From Calliopsis andreniformis (lineage: Eukaryota; Arthropoda; Insecta; Hymenoptera; Andrenidae), in contig NW_027480468.1 in assembly GCF_051401765.1 (NCBI RefSeq), positions 1,984,001 to 2,048,000 of the forward strand: a stretch of 64,000 nucleotides of DNA, given 5' to 3'. Each line of letters starts with the position of its first letter. The stretch's first letter is position 1. Below the pieces are notes generated by a model. It searched no databases and was not told the origin of the DNA. It saw only the letters and a program-made list of their open reading frames with translations. The translations under genes were made by a program, and so were the position numbers. Shown here piece by piece: positions 11,797 through 25,800 of the stretch.

Positions 11797-12850
11797 ATCC
11801 TCAATCCTCAATCCTCAATCTTCAACCCTCAATACTCAATCTTCAATCCTCAATCCTCAATTCTCAATCGTCGATACTCAATCCTCAATCGTCAATCCTC
11901 AATCCCCAATCCTCAATCTTCAATCCTCAATCCTCAATTCTAATTCCTCAATACTCAACCTTCAATCCTCAATGCTCAATCTTCAATCCTCAATCCTCAA
12001 GCCTCAATCCTCAATCCTCAATCCTCAATATTCAACACACAACCCTCAACTATCAATCCTCAATACTCAACCATCAATCCTCAATTCTCAATACTCAATA
12101 GAATACCTTGAATTCTCATCGCTCAATACTCAATCCACAAAAATCAATAATCAAATCTCAACCCTCAAACATCAATTCTCAACACTCAATCATCAACACT
12201 CAGTCCTCTTTCTTCAATCCTCCATCCTCAATCCTCAATCCTCAATCCTCAATCCTCAATCCTCAATCCTCAATCCTCAATCCTCAATCTTCAATCCTCA
12301 ATCCCCAATCCTCAATCCTCAATACTGAATCCTCAATACTCAATCTTCAATCCTCAATCCTCAATTCTCAATCCTCAATCTTCAATCCTCAATCCCCAAT
12401 CCTCAATCCTCAATCCTCATTCTTCAATACTCAATACCCAATCCTCAATCTTCAATCCTCAATCCTCAATCCTCAATTCTCAATCCTAAATCCTCAACCC
12501 TCAATCCTCAATCCTCAATCGTCAGTCTTCAATCCTCAATACCCAATCTTCAATCCTCAATCCTCAGTACTCAATCCTAAATCCTCATTCTGCAATCCTC
12601 AATACCCAATCCTCAATCTTCAATCCTCAATCCTCAATCCTTAATTCTCAACCCTCAATCCTCAGTCCTCAGTCATCAATCCTCAAACCTCAGTCCTCAT
12701 CCACAATTCTCAATCGTCAACCCTCAATCCTCAAACCACAATCCTCAACTGTCAGTCCTCGTCCTCAATCCTCAACCCTCAATCCTCAATCCTCAATCTT
12801 CAATCATCAATACTCAATCTTCAATCCTCAATCCTCAATCCTCAATCCTC
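11537..12850 (+). repeat. Block delta, copy 1
   Basis: It begins at CAGTCCCCAATCC and includes a type B anchor near 12100 and one of the longest perfect heptamer runs in the window (12226-12290). It matches 14094-15380 at an offset of 2557, dropping to 2536 after a 21-bp (three-heptamer) difference near 11790. Its first 260 bp overlap the end of block gamma, and the two families merge there. Confidence 0.82.
12056..12215 (+). repeat. Sister anchor (type B), AT-richer variant; about 10 copies
   Basis: This block resembles the 154-bp anchor in its AGAATA core, an internal tract of diverged heptamers and the closing CAACACTCAGTCC. It lacks the CAATCAGTTG part and instead carries CAACCATCAATCC upstream and CCACAAAAATCAATAATC downstream. 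Copies of this form lie near 12100, 14636, 18193, 19291, 36006 and 47353. A second form, with AGAATATCCTGAATTCTCAG and the usual CCACAAACATC end, lies near 11060, 17195 and 35010. A lone further variant lies near 60087. The shared core suggests one ancestral anchor that split into lineages before the block duplications. Confidence 0.75.
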
Positions 12851-14093
12851 AATCCTCAATCCTCAATCCTCAACCCCCAATCCTCATTCCTCAAACCTCA
12901 ACCCTCAGCCCTCAGTCCTCATCCTCAGTTCTCAATACTCAATCCTCACGCCTCAATCCTCAATCCTCAATCCTCATTCCTCAATCCTCAATACCCAATC
13001 CTCAATCTTCAATCCTCAATCCTCAATCCTTAATTCTCAATCCTCAATCCTGAATCCTCAGAAATCAAACGTCAATATTCAACCCTCAGTCCTGGTCCCC
13101 AATCCACAACCCACAATACTCAATCCTCAATCTTCAATCATCAATATTCAATCCTCAGTCCTCAATCCTCAATCCTGAATCCTCAATCCTCAATCCTCAA
13201 TGTTCAATCCTCAATACCCAATCCTCAATCTTCAATCCTCAATCATCAATCCTCAATCCTCAATCCTCAATCCTCGATCCACAATCCTCAATCCTCTGTC
13301 CTCAAACCACAATCCTGAATCCTCAATCCTGAATCCTCAATCCTGAATCCTCAATCCTCAATCCTCAATCCTCAATATTCAATGCTCAATACCCAATCCT
13401 CAATCTTCAATCCTCAATCCTCAATCCTCAATCCTCAATCCTCAATCCTCAATCCTCTGTCCTAAAACCACAATCCTGAATCCTCAATCCTGAGTCCTCA
13501 ATCTTCAGCCCTCAGCCCTCAACAATTAGTTGTCAATCCTCAATCCTCAATAGAATATTCTCAGTTCAGAGTTTTCCATACGCAATACTCAATCAGCAAT
13601 CTTCAAATCTCTATCCACAAACATCAATTCTCATCACTCAGCCCTCAGCACTCAGTCCCCAATTCTCAATCTTCAATCCTCAATCCTAAATCCTCAACCC
13701 TCAATCCACAATCTTCAATCCTCAATCCTCAATCCTCAATCCTCATTCCTCAATCCTCAATCCTCAGTCCTCAAACCTCAATTCTGAAGCCTCAATCCTG
13801 TATCCACAATCTTCAGCCCTCAGTCCTCAACTATCAGTTGTCAATACTCAATCCTCAATAGAATATCCTCAATTCACAGGTTTCAATACTCAAAACTCAA
13901 TCTGCAATCTTCAAATCTCTATCCACAAACGTCAATCCTCACCACTCAACCCTCAACACTCAGTCCCCAATCCTCAATCTTCAATCCTCAATCCTCAATT
14001 CTCAATCTTCGATCCTCAATACTGAATCTTCAATCCTCAATCCTCAATCCTAAATCCTCAATCCTCAATCCTCAATCCTGAATATTCAATCCT
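12851..14093 (+). repeat. Diverged spacer with two anchors
   Basis: This stretch has no close copy elsewhere in the window. Its middle (near 13055-13640: CAGAAATCAAACGTC, CCTGGTCCCC, a CTGAATC triple, TTCAGAGTTTTCC) is an older relative of 38460-39000, 49735-50290 and 58850-59400. The anchor near 13532 has CAATTAGTTG, and the one near 13831 has CTATCAGTTG. Frequent CTGA and CTAA variants break the + frames, so no long open frame exists here. Confidence 0.75.
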
Positions 14094-15380
14094 CAGTCCC
14101 CAATCCTCAATCCTCAATCCTCAATCCTCATTCTTCAATCCTCAATACCCAATCCTCAATCTCCAATCCTCAGTCCTCAATCCTCAATTCTCAATCCTCA
14201 ATCCTCAGTCCTCAGACCTCAAACCTCAATCCTCAACCCTCAGCCCTCATCGTCAATCCTCAAACTTCAATCCTCAGTCCTCAATCCTCAATGTTCAATC
14301 CTCAATCCTCAATCCTCAGTCCTCAATCCTCAATCCTCAATCCTCAATCCTCAATCTTCAACCCTCAATACTCAATCTTCAATCCTCAATCCTCAATTCT
14401 CAATCGTCGATACTCAATCCTCAATCGTCAATCCTCAATCCCCAATCCTCAATCTTCAATCCTCAATCCTCAATTCTAATTCCTCAATACTCAACCTTCA
14501 ATCCTCAATGCTCAATCTTCAATCCTCAATCCTCAAGCCTCAATCCTCAATCCTCAATCCTCAATATTCAACACACAACCCTCAACTATCAATCCTCAAT
14601 ACTCAACCATCAATCCTCAATTCTCAATACTCAATAGAATACCTTGAATTCTCATCGCTCAATACTCAATCCACAAAAATCAATAATCAAATCTCAACCC
14701 TCAAACATCAATTCTCAACACTCAATCATCAACACTCAGTCCTCTTTCTTCAATCCTCCATCCTCAATCCTCAATCCTCAATCCTCAATCCTCAATCCTC
14801 AATCCTCAATCCTCAATCCTCAATCTTCAATCCTCAATCCCCAATCCTCAATCCTCAATCCTGAATCCTCAATACTCAATCTTCAATCCTCAATCCTCAA
14901 TTCTCAATCCTCAATCTTCAATCCTCAATACCCAATCCTCAATCCTCAATCCTCATTCTTCAATACTCAATACCCAAACCTCAATCTTCAATCCTCAATC
15001 CTCAATCCTCAATTCTCAATCCTAAATCCTCAACCCTCAATCCTCAATCCTCAATCTCAGTCTTCAATCCTCAATACTCAATCTTCAATCCTCAATCCTC
15101 AATACTCAATCCTAAATCCTCATTCTGCAATCCTCAATACCCAATCCTCAATCTTCAATCCTCAATCCTCAATCCTTAATTCTCAACCCTCAATCCTCAG
15201 TCCTCAGTCATCAATCCTCAAACCTCAGTCCTCATCCACAATTCTCAATCGTCAACCCTCAATCCTCAAACCACAATCCTCAACTGTCAGTCCTCGTCCT
15301 CAATCGTCAACCCTCAATCCTCAATCCTCAATCTTCAATCATCAATACTCAATCTTCAATCCTCAATCCTCAATCCTCAA
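14094..15380 (+). repeat. Block delta, copy 2
   Basis: This is the partner of 11537-12850. A single G is missing near 15056: AATCTCAG here against AATCGTCAG near 12518. This shifts the heptamer register by one base and changes the offset from 2536 to 2535. It also has TCAATACTCAATCC where copy 1 has TCAGTACTCAATCC. Confidence 0.82.
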
Positions 15381-15943
15381 TCCTCATTCCTCAAACCTCA
15401 ATCCTCAACCCTCAGTCCTTATGCTCAATTCTCAATTCTCAATCCTCAATTCTGAATTCTCAACACCGAATCCTCAATCTTCAGCCCTCAGTCCTCAACA
15501 ATCAGTTGTCAATTCTCAATCCTCAATAGAATATCATCAATTCACAGTTTTCAATACTCAATGCTCAATCTGCAATCTTCAAATATCTACCCACAAACAT
15601 CAATTCTCATCACACAGCCCTCAACACTCAGTCCCCAAACCTCAATCTTCAATCCTCAATCCTCAATCCTCAATCCTCAATCCTCAATCTTCAATCATCA
15701 ATACTCAATCATCAATCCTCAATTCTCAATCCTCAATCCTCAATCCTCAATACTCAATCCTCAATACTCAATCTTCAATACCCAATCATCAATCCTCAAT
15801 CCTCAATCCTCATTCTTCAATCCTCAATACCCAATCCTCAATCTTCGATCCTATATCCTCAATCCTCAATTCTCAATACTCAATCCTCAGACCTCAGTCC
15901 TCAAACCTCAATCCTCAACCCTCAGCCCTCATCCTCAATCCTC
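15381..15943 (+). repeat. Left-block relative with CAACACCGAATCC
   Basis: It contains an anchor near 15498 and then the left-block pattern, in a variant with GCAATCTTC rather than GCAGTCTTC after the anchor core. It is closer to 45890-46450 than to 1-1049, for example in AGTCCTTATGC near 15416 and ATCTTCGATCC near 15841. Confidence 0.75.
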
Positions 15944-17933
15944 AATCCTCAACCTCAATCCTCAATCTTCAATCCTCAATACTCTATCTTCAATCCTCAA
16001 TCCTCAGTCCTCAAACCTCAATTCTGAATCCTCAACCCTGATTCCTCAATCTTCAGCCCTCAGTCCTCAACAATCAGTTGTCAATCCTCAATCCTGAGTA
16101 TAATATCCTCAATTCACAGTTTTCAATACTCAATACTCAATCTGCAATCTTCAAATCTCTATCCACAGACATCAATTCTCATCACTCAACCCTGAACACT
16201 CAGTCCTCAACGTTCAATCCTCAATCCTCAATTCTCAATCTTCGATCCTCTATACTGAATCTTCAATCCTCAATCCTCAATCCTCAATCCTCAATCCTCA
16301 ATCCTGTATATTCAATCCTCAGTCCCCAATCCTCAATCCTCAATCCTCAATCCTCATTCTTCAATCCTCAACACCCAATCCTCAATCTTCAATCCTCAAT
16401 CCTCAATCCTCAATTCTCAATCCTCAATCCTCAGTCCTCAGACCTCAAACCTCAATGCTCTACCCTCAGCCCTCATCGTCAATCCTCAAACCTCAATCCT
16501 CAGTCCTCAATCGTCAATCCTCAATCCTCAATCTTCAATCCACAATACTCAACCTTCAATCCTCAATCCTCAATCCACAATCCTCAATATTCAATCCTCA
16601 ATACTCAATTTTCAATACTCAATCCGCAATCATCAATCCTCAATCCTGAATCCTCAGTCATCAATCCACAGTCTTCAATACTCAATCGTCAATCCCCAGT
16701 CCTCAATCCTGAATCCTCAATCCTCGTACATCAAACCTCAATCCTCAACCCTCAGACCTCATCCTCAATTCTCAATTCTCAATCCGCAATCCTCAACCCT
16801 CAAGCTTCAATCCTCAATAATCAACATCCAATCCTAGATCCCCATCCCCAATCCTTAATCCTTAAACCTCAACCTTCAATCCTCAATCCCCAGTCCTCAA
16901 TCTTCAATCCTCAATGCCCAGTCCTCAATCCTCAATCCTCAGTCCTCAATCCTCAACCCTCAGTCCTCGTCATTAATCCTCAACCCTCAATAATCAATCC
17001 GCAATCTTCAATCATCAATACTCAATCTTCAACACTCAATCCTCAATACTCAATCCTCAGTCCTCGATACTCAATCCCCAGACCTCAGTCCTCAGTCTTC
17101 AATACTCAATCCGCCAATCCTCAATATTCAACACACAACCCTCAACCATCAATCCTCAATACTCAACCATCAATCCTCAATTCTCAATACTCAGTAGAAT
17201 ATCCTGAATTCTCAGTTTTGAATACTCAATCCTCAATCTTCAATCTTCAAATCTCCATCCACAAACATCAATTCTCATCTCTCATCCCTCAACACTCAGT
17301 CCTCAATATTCAATCCTCAATCCTCAATCCTCAATCCTCATTCCGCAAACCTCAATTCTCAAACCTCAGTCCTCATCCTCAATTCACAATTCTCAATCCT
17401 CAATCCTCAATCCTCAACACTCTATCTTCAATCCTAAATAATCAATCTCCAATACTAGATCCTCAATCCCCAATCCTCAATCCTCAATACCCAATCCTCA
17501 ATACCCAATCTTCAATCCTCAATCCTCAATTCTCAATCCTCAATCTTCAATCCTCAATCCCCAATCCTCAATCCTCAATCCTCATTCTTCAATCCTCAAT
17601 ACCCAACCCTCAATCCTCAATCCTCAATCCTCAATCTTCAATCCTCAATCCTCAATCCTGAATATTCAATCCTCAGTCCCCAATCCTCAATCCTCAATCC
17701 TCAATCCTCATTCTTCAATCCTCAATACCCAATCCTCAATCTTCGATCCTCAATCCTCAATCCTCAATTCTCAATCCTCAATCCTCAGTCCTCAGACCTC
17801 AAGCCTCAATCCTCAACCCTCAGCCCTCATCGTCAATCCTCAAACCTCAATCCTCAGTCCTCAATCCTCAATGCTCAATCCTCAATCCTCAATCCTCAGT
17901 CCTCAATCCTCAGTCCTCAATCCTCAATCCTCA
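15944..17933 (+). repeat. 2-kb block gamma, copy 2 (offset 6137)
   Basis: It matches 9807-11796 through the same marker order, with a handful of substitutions. Examples are CAATCGTCAATCC here against CAATCGTCGATCC near 10550, and CATTCCGCAAACC here against CATTCCTCAAACC near 11213. Copy 1 is closer to 33757-35746 than to this one, so this pair is older than the 23,950-bp duplication. The right flank continues into the 1098-bp unit. Confidence 0.87.
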
Positions 17934-17990
17934 ATCTTCAATCCTCAATACTCAATCTTCAATCCTCAATCCTCAATTCTCAATCGTCAA

Positions 17991-19088
17991 TACTCAATCC
18001 TCAATCGTCAATCCTCAATCCCCAATCCCCAATCCTCAATCTTCAATCCTCAATCCTCAATTATAAATCCTCAATACTCAACCTTCAATCCTCAATACTC
18101 AATCTTCAATCCTCAATCCTCAATATTCAACACACAACCCTCAACTATCAATCCTCAATACTCAACCATCAATCCTCAAATCTCAATACTCAATAGAATA
18201 CCCTGAATTCACATCGTTCAATACTCAATCCACAAAAATCAATAATCAAATCTCAACCCTCAAACATCAATTCTCAACACTCAATCATCAACACTCAGTC
18301 CTCTTTCTTCAATCCTCCATCCTCAATCCTCAATCCTCAATCTTCAATCCTCAACACTCAATATTCAATCCACAATCCTCAGTCCTCAAACCGCAATTCT
18401 GGATCCTCAATCCTCAATCCTCAATCTTCAGCCCTCAGTCCTCAACAATCAGCTGTCAATCCTCAATCCTCAATAGAATATCCTCAATTCACAGGTTTCA
18501 ATACTCAATACTCTGTCTGCAATCTTCAAATCTCTATCCACAAACATCAATCCTCATCACTCAACCCTCAACACTCAGTCCCCAATCCTAAATCTTCAAT
18601 TCTCAATCCTCAATCCTCAATCTTCAATCCTCAATCTTCAATCCTCAATGCTCCATCCTCAATCCTCTATCCTCAGTCCTCAGTCCTCAGCCCTCAATCC
18701 TCAAACCTCAATCCTCAACCGTCAGTCCTCGTCCTCAACCCTCAACCCTCAATACTCAATCCTCAATCTTCAATCATCAATACTCAATCTTCAGTCCTCA
18801 ATACTCAATCCTCAATCATCAGTCCTCAATCTTCAATACTCAATCCCCAATCCTCAATCTTCAATACTCAATCCTCAATCCTCACTCCACAATCCTCAAT
18901 CTTCAATCCTCAATACTCAACCTTCAACACTCAACCTTCAATCCTCAATCCTCAATCCTCAATCCTCAATCCTCAACACTCTATCTTCAATCCTAAATAA
19001 TCAATCTCCAATACTAGATCCTCAATCCCCAATGCTCAATCCTCAATACCCAATCCTCAATACCCAATCTTGAATCCTCAATCCTCAA
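17991..19088 (+). repeat. 1098-bp tandem unit, copy 1
   Basis: It starts at TACTCAATCC (17991, matching 19089) and contains a type B anchor near 18193, a CAGCTG-bearing anchor near 18447, GCTCCATCC near 18651 and TAAATAATCAATC near 18995. Compared with copy 2 I noticed about six substitutions, including CCTCACTCCAC near 18889 against CCTCAATCCAC. Confidence 0.9.
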
Positions 19089-20186
19089 TACTCAATCCTC
19101 AATCGTCAATCCTCAATCCCCAATCCCCAATCCTCAATCTTCAATCCTCAATCCTCAATTATAAATCCTCAATACTCAACCTTCAATCCTCAATACTCAA
19201 TCTTCAATCCTCAATCCTCAATATTCAACACACAACCCTCAACTATCAATCCTCAATACTCAACCATCAATCCTCAAATCTCAATACTCAATAGAATACC
19301 CTGAATTCACATCGTTCAATACTCAATCCACAAAAATAAATAATCAAATCTCAACCCTCAAACATCAATTCTCAACACTCAATCATCAACACTCAGTCCT
19401 CTTTCTTCAATCCTCCATCCTCAATCCTCAATCCTCAATTTTCAATCCTCAACACTCAATATTCAATCCACAATCCTCAGTCCTCAAACCGCAATTCTGG
19501 ATCCTCAATCCTCAATCCTCAATCTTCAGCCCTCAGTCCTCAACAATCAGCTGTCAATCCTCAATCCTCAATAGAATATCCTCAATTCACAGGTTTCAAT
19601 ACTCAATACTCTGTCTGCAATCTTCAAATCTCTATCCACAAACATCAATCCTCATCACTCAACCCTCAACACTCAGTCCCCAATCCTAAATCTTCAATTC
19701 TCAATCCTCAATCCTCAATCTTCAATCCTCAATCTTCAATCCTCAATGCTCCATCCTCAATCCTCTATCCTCAGTCCTCAGTCCTCAGCCCTCAATCCTC
19801 AAACCTCAATCCTCAACCGTCAGTCCTCGTCCTCAACCCTCAACCCTCAATACTCAATCCTCAATCTTCAATCATCAATACTCAATCTTCAATCCTCAAT
19901 ACTCAATCCTCAATCATCAGTCCTCAATCTTCAATACTCAATCCCCAATCCTCAATCTTCAATACTCAATCCTCAATCCTCAATCCACAATCCTCAATCT
20001 TCAATCCTCAATACTCAACCTTCAACACTCAATCTTCAATCCTCAATCCTTAATCCTCAATCCTCAATCCTCAACACTCTATCTTCAATCCTAAATAATC
20101 AATCTCCAATACTAGATCCTCAATCCCCAGTGCTCAATCCTCAATACCCAATCCTCAATACCCAATCTTGAATCCTCAATCCTCAA
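19089..20186 (+). repeat. 1098-bp tandem unit, copy 2
   Basis: This is the direct repeat of 17991-19088. The right junction is exact: 19090 is A where 20188 is T, after which the copy runs on into the bridging block. The type B anchor has AAAAATAAATAATC near 19334 instead of AAAAATCAATAATC. Confidence 0.9.
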
Positions 20187-22830
20187 TTCTCAATCCTCAA
20201 TCTTCAATCCTCAATCCCCAATTCTCAATCGTCAATCCTCATTCTTCAATCCTCAATACACAATCCTCAATCTTCAATCCTCAATCCTCAATTCTCAATC
20301 TTCGATCCTCAATACTGAATCTTCAATCCTCAATCCTCAATCCTCAATCCTCAATCCTCAATCCTCAATCCTGAATATTCAATCCTCATTCCCCAATCCT
20401 CAATCCTCAATCCTCTATCCTCAATCCTCAGTCCTCAAACCTCAATCCTGGATCCTCAATCCTGAATCCTCAATCTTCAGACCTCAGTCCTCAACAATCA
20501 GTTGTCAATTCTCAATTCTCAAAAGAATATCTACAATTCACAGTTTTCAATACTCAATACTCAATCTGCAATCTTTAAATCACTATCTACAAACACCAAT
20601 TCTCATCACTCAACCCTCAACACTCAGTCCCTAGTCCTCAATCTTCAATCCTCAATCCTCAGTCCTCAATCCTCAACCTTCAATCCTCAATACTCAATCT
20701 TCAATCCTCAATCCTCAATCCTCAATACTCAATCCTCAATCCTCAATCCTCAATCCTCAATTCTGAATTCTCAACCCCAAATCCTCAATCTTCAGCCCTC
20801 AGTCCTCAACAATCAGTTGTCAATTCTCAATCCTCAATAGAATATCATCAATTCACAGTTTTCAATACTCAATGCTCAATCTGCAGTCTTCAAATATCTA
20901 CCCACAAACATCAATTCTCATCACACAACCCTCAACACTCATTCCCCAATCCTCAATCTTCAATCCTCAATCCTCAATCCTCAATCCTCAATCCTCAATC
21001 TTCAATCATCAATACTCAATCATCAATCCTCAATTCTCAATCCTCAATCCTCAATCCTCAATACTAAATACTCAATACTCAATCTTCAATACCCAATCAT
21101 CAATCCTCAATCCTCAATCCTCATTCTTCAATCCTCAATACCCAATCCTCAATCTTCAATACTCAATCCTTAATCGTCAATCCTCTATCCCCAATCCTCA
21201 ATCTTCAATACTCAATCCTCAATCCTCAATCCACAATCCTCAATCTTCAATCCTCAATACTCAACCTTCAATCCTCAATCCACAATCCTCAATCCTCAAT
21301 CCTCAATCCTCAGTCCTCAATCCTCAATCTTCAATCCTAAATAATCGATCTTCAATCCTCAATCCTCAATCCTCAATCCTCAATCCTCATTCTTCAATCC
21401 TCAATACCGAATCCTCAATCTTCAATCCTCAATCCTCAATCCTCAATTCTCAATCCTCAATCCTCAATCCTCAATACTCAATCCTCAATACTCAATCTTC
21501 AATACCCAATCATCAATCCTCAATCCTCAATCCTCATTCTTCAATCCTCAATACCCAATCCTCAATCGTCAATCCTTAATCCTCAATCCTCAATTCTCAA
21601 TCCTCAGTCCTCAGTCCTCAGTCCTAAAACCTCAACCCTCAACCATCAGCCCTCATCCTCAATCCTCAATCCTCATTCCGCAATCCTCAACCTTCAATCC
21701 TCAATTCTCAATATTCAATCCTCAATTCTGAATCCTCAATCCTCAATCCTCATTCTTCAATCCTCAATACCCAATCCTCAATCTTCAATCCTCTATCCTC
21801 AATCCTCAATTCTCAATACTCAATCCTCAGACCTCAGTCCTCAAACCTCAATCCTCAACCCTCAGCCCTCATCCTCAATCGTCAATCCTCAACCTCAATC
21901 CTCAATCTTCAATCCTCAATACTCAATCTTCAATCCTCAATCCTCAGTCCTCAAACCACAATTCTGAATCCTGAATCCTGAATCCTCAATCTTCAGCCCT
22001 CAGTCCTCAACAATCAGTTGTCAATCCTCAATCCCCAATAGAATATCCTCAATTCACAGTTTTCAATACCCAATACCCAATGTGCAATCTTCAAATCTCT
22101 ATCCACAAACATCAATTCTCATCACTCAACCCTCAACACTCGGTCCTCAATGTTCAATCCTCAATCCTCAATCCTCAATCTTCAATCCTCAATACTCAAT
22201 CCTCAATCCTCAATCCTCAATCCTCAATCATCGATCCTCAATCTTCAATACTCAATCCTCTATCCTCAATCCTCAGTCATCAATACTCAATCTTCAGTAC
22301 TCAATCCTCAATCCTCAATTCTCAATCCTCAATCCTCAATCCTCAATCCTCAGACCTCAAACGTCAATATTCAACCCTCAGTCCTGGTCCCCAATCCACA
22401 ACCCTCAATCCTCAATCCTCAATCTTCAATCATCAATATTCTATCCTCAGTCCTCAATCCTCAATCCTCAATCCTCAGTCCTCAATCCTGAATCCTCAAT
22501 CCTGAATCCTCAATCCTGAATCCTCAATCCTCAATCCTCAATCCTCAATGTTCAATCCTCAATACCCAATCCTCAACCTTCAATCCTCAATCCTCAATCC
22601 TCAATCCTCAATCCTCAATCCTCGATCCTCAATCCTCAATCCTCTGTCCTCAAACCACAATCCTGAATCCTCAATCCTGAATCCTCAATCCTCAATCCTC
22701 AATCCTCAATCCTCAATCCTCAATCCTCTGTCCTCAAACCACAATCCTGAATCCTCAATCCTGAGTCCTCAATCTTCAGCCCTCAGTCCTCAACAATCAG
22801 TTGTCAATCCTCAATCCTCAATAGAATATC
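19581..22830 (+). repeat. 3250-bp tandem unit, copy 1
   Basis: It begins inside an anchor at CTCAATTCACAGG and runs through the bridging block, the left block and most of an 1802-bp unit. It matches 22831-26080 at exactly 3250 (19746/22996, 20502/23752, 22080/25330, 22548/25798). One clear substitution is 21973 G against 25223 C. The junction at 22831 joins two different anchors through their shared AGAATATCCTCA core. Confidence 0.91.
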
Positions 22831-25800
22831 CTCAATTCACAGGTTTCAATACTCAATACTCTGTCTGCAATCTTCAAATCTCTATCCACAAACATCAATC
22901 CTCATCACTCAACCCTCAACACTCAGTCCCCAATCCTAAATCTTCAATTCTCAATCCTCAATCCTCAATCTTCAATCCTCAATCTTCAATCCTCAATGCT
23001 CCATCCTCAATCCTCTATCCTCAGTCCTCAGTCCTCAGCCCTCAATCCTCAAACCTCAATCCTCAACCGTCAGTCCTCGTCCTCAACCCTCAACCCTCAA
23101 TACTCAATCCTCAATCTTCAATCATCAATACTCAATCTTCAATCCTCAATACTCAATCCTCAATCATCAGTCCTCAATCTTCAATACTCAATCCCCAATC
23201 CTCAATCTTCAATACTCAATCCTCAATCCTCAATCCACAATCCTCAATCTTCAATCCTCAATACTCAACCTTCAACACTCAATCTTCAATCCTCAATCCT
23301 TAATCCTCAATCCTCAATCCTCAACACTCTATCTTCAATCCTAAATAATCAATCTCCAATACTAGATCCTCAATCCCCAGTGCTCAATCCTCAATACCCA
23401 ATCCTCAATACCCAATCTTGAATCCTCAATCCTCAATTCTCAATCCTCAATCTTCAATCCTCAATCCCCAATTCTCAATCGTCAATCCTCATTCTTCAAT
23501 CCTCAATACACAATCCTCAATCTTCAATCCTCAATCCTCAATTCTCAATCTTCGATCCTCAATACTGAATCTTCAATCCTCAATCCTCAATCCTCAATCC
23601 TCAATCCTCAATCCTCAATCCTGAATATTCAATCCTCATTCCCCAATCCTCAATCCTCAATCCTCTATCCTCAATCCTCAGTCCTCAAACCTCAATCCTG
23701 GATCCTCAATCCTGAATCCTCAATCTTCAGACCTCAGTCCTCAACAATCAGTTGTCAATTCTCAATTCTCAAAAGAATATCTACAATTCACAGTTTTCAA
23801 TACTCAATACTCAATCTGCAATCTTTAAATCACTATCTACAAACACCAATTCTCATCACTCAACCCTCAACACTCAGTCCCTAGTCCTCAATCTTCAATC
23901 CTCAATCCTCAGTCCTCAATCCTCAACCTTCAATCCTCAATACTCAATCTTCAATCCTCAATCCTCAATCCTCAATACTCAATCCTCAATCCTCAATCCT
24001 CAATCCTCAATTCTGAATTCTCAACCCCAAATCCTCAATCTTCAGCCCTCAGTCCTCAACAATCAGTTGTCAATTCTCAATCCTCAATAGAATATCATCA
24101 ATTCACAGTTTTCAATACTCAATGCTCAATCTGCAGTCTTCAAATATCTACCCACAAACATCAATTCTCATCACACAACCCTCAACACTCATTCCCCAAT
24201 CCTCAATCTTCAATCCTCAATCCTCAATCCTCAATCCTCAATCCTCAATCTTCAATCATCAATACTCAATCATCAATCCTCAATTCTCAATCCTCAATCC
24301 TCAATCCTCAATACTAAATACTCAATACTCAATCTTCAATACCCAATCATCAATCCTCAATCCTCAATCCTCATTCTTCAATCCTCAATACCCAATCCTC
24401 AATCTTCAATACTCAATCCTTAATCGTCAATCCTCTATCCCCAATCCTCAATCTTCAATACTCAATCCTCAATCCTCAATCCACAATCCTCAATCTTCAA
24501 TCCTCAATACTCAACCTTCAATCCTCAATCCACAATCCTCAATCCTCAATCCTCAATCCTCAGTCCTCAATCCTCAATCTTCAATCCTAAATAATCGATC
24601 TTCAATCCTCAATCCTCAATCCTCAATCCTCAATCCTCATTCTTCAATCCTCAATACCGAATCCTCAATCTTCAATCCTCAATCCTCAATCCTCAATTCT
24701 CAATCCTCAATCCTCAATCCTCAATACTCAATCCTCAATACTCAATCTTCAATACCCAATCATCAATCCTCAATCCTCAATCCTCATTCTTCAATCCTCA
24801 ATACCCAATCCTCAATCGTCAATCCTTAATCCTCAATCCTCAATTCTCAATCCTCAGTCCTCAGTCCTCAGTCCTAAAACCTCAACCCTCAACCATCAGC
24901 CCTCATCCTCAATCCTCAATCCTCATTCCGCAATCCTCAACCTTCAATCCTCAATTCTCAATATTCAATCCTCAATTCTGAATCCTCAATCCTCAATCCT
25001 CATTCTTCAATCCTCAATACCCAATCCTCAATCTTCAATCCTCTATCCTCAATCCTCAATTCTCAATACTCAATCCTCAGACCTCAGTCCTCAAACCTCA
25101 ATCCTCAACCCTCAGCCCTCATCCTCAATCGTCAATCCTCAACCTCAATCCTCAATCTTCAATCCTCAATACTCAATCTTCAATCCTCAATCCTCAGTCC
25201 TCAAACCACAATTCTGAATCCTCAATCCTGAATCCTCAATCTTCAGCCCTCAGTCCTCAACAATCAGTTGTCAATCCTCAATCCCCAATAGAATATCCTC
25301 AATTCACAGTTTTCAATACCCAATACCCAATGTGCAATCTTCAAATCTCTATCCACAAACATCAATTCTCATCACTCAACCCTCAACACTCGGTCCTCAA
25401 TGTTCAATCCTCAATCCTCAATCCTCAATCTTCAATCCTCAATACTCAATCCTCAATCCTCAATCCTCAATCCTCAATCATCGATCCTCAATCTTCAATA
25501 CTCAATCCTCTATCCTCAATCCTCAGTCATCAATACTCAATCTTCAGTACTCAATCCTCAATCCTCAATTCTCAATCCTCAATCCTCAATCCTCAATCCT
25601 CAGACCTCAAACGTCAATATTCAACCCTCAGTCCTGGTCCCCAATCCACAACCCTCAATCCTCAATCCTCAATCTTCAATCATCAATATTCTATCCTCAG
25701 TCCTCAATCCTCAATCCTCAATCCTCAGTCCTCAATCCTGAATCCTCAATCCTGAATCCTCAATCCTGAATCCTCAATCCTCAATCCTCAATCCTCAATG

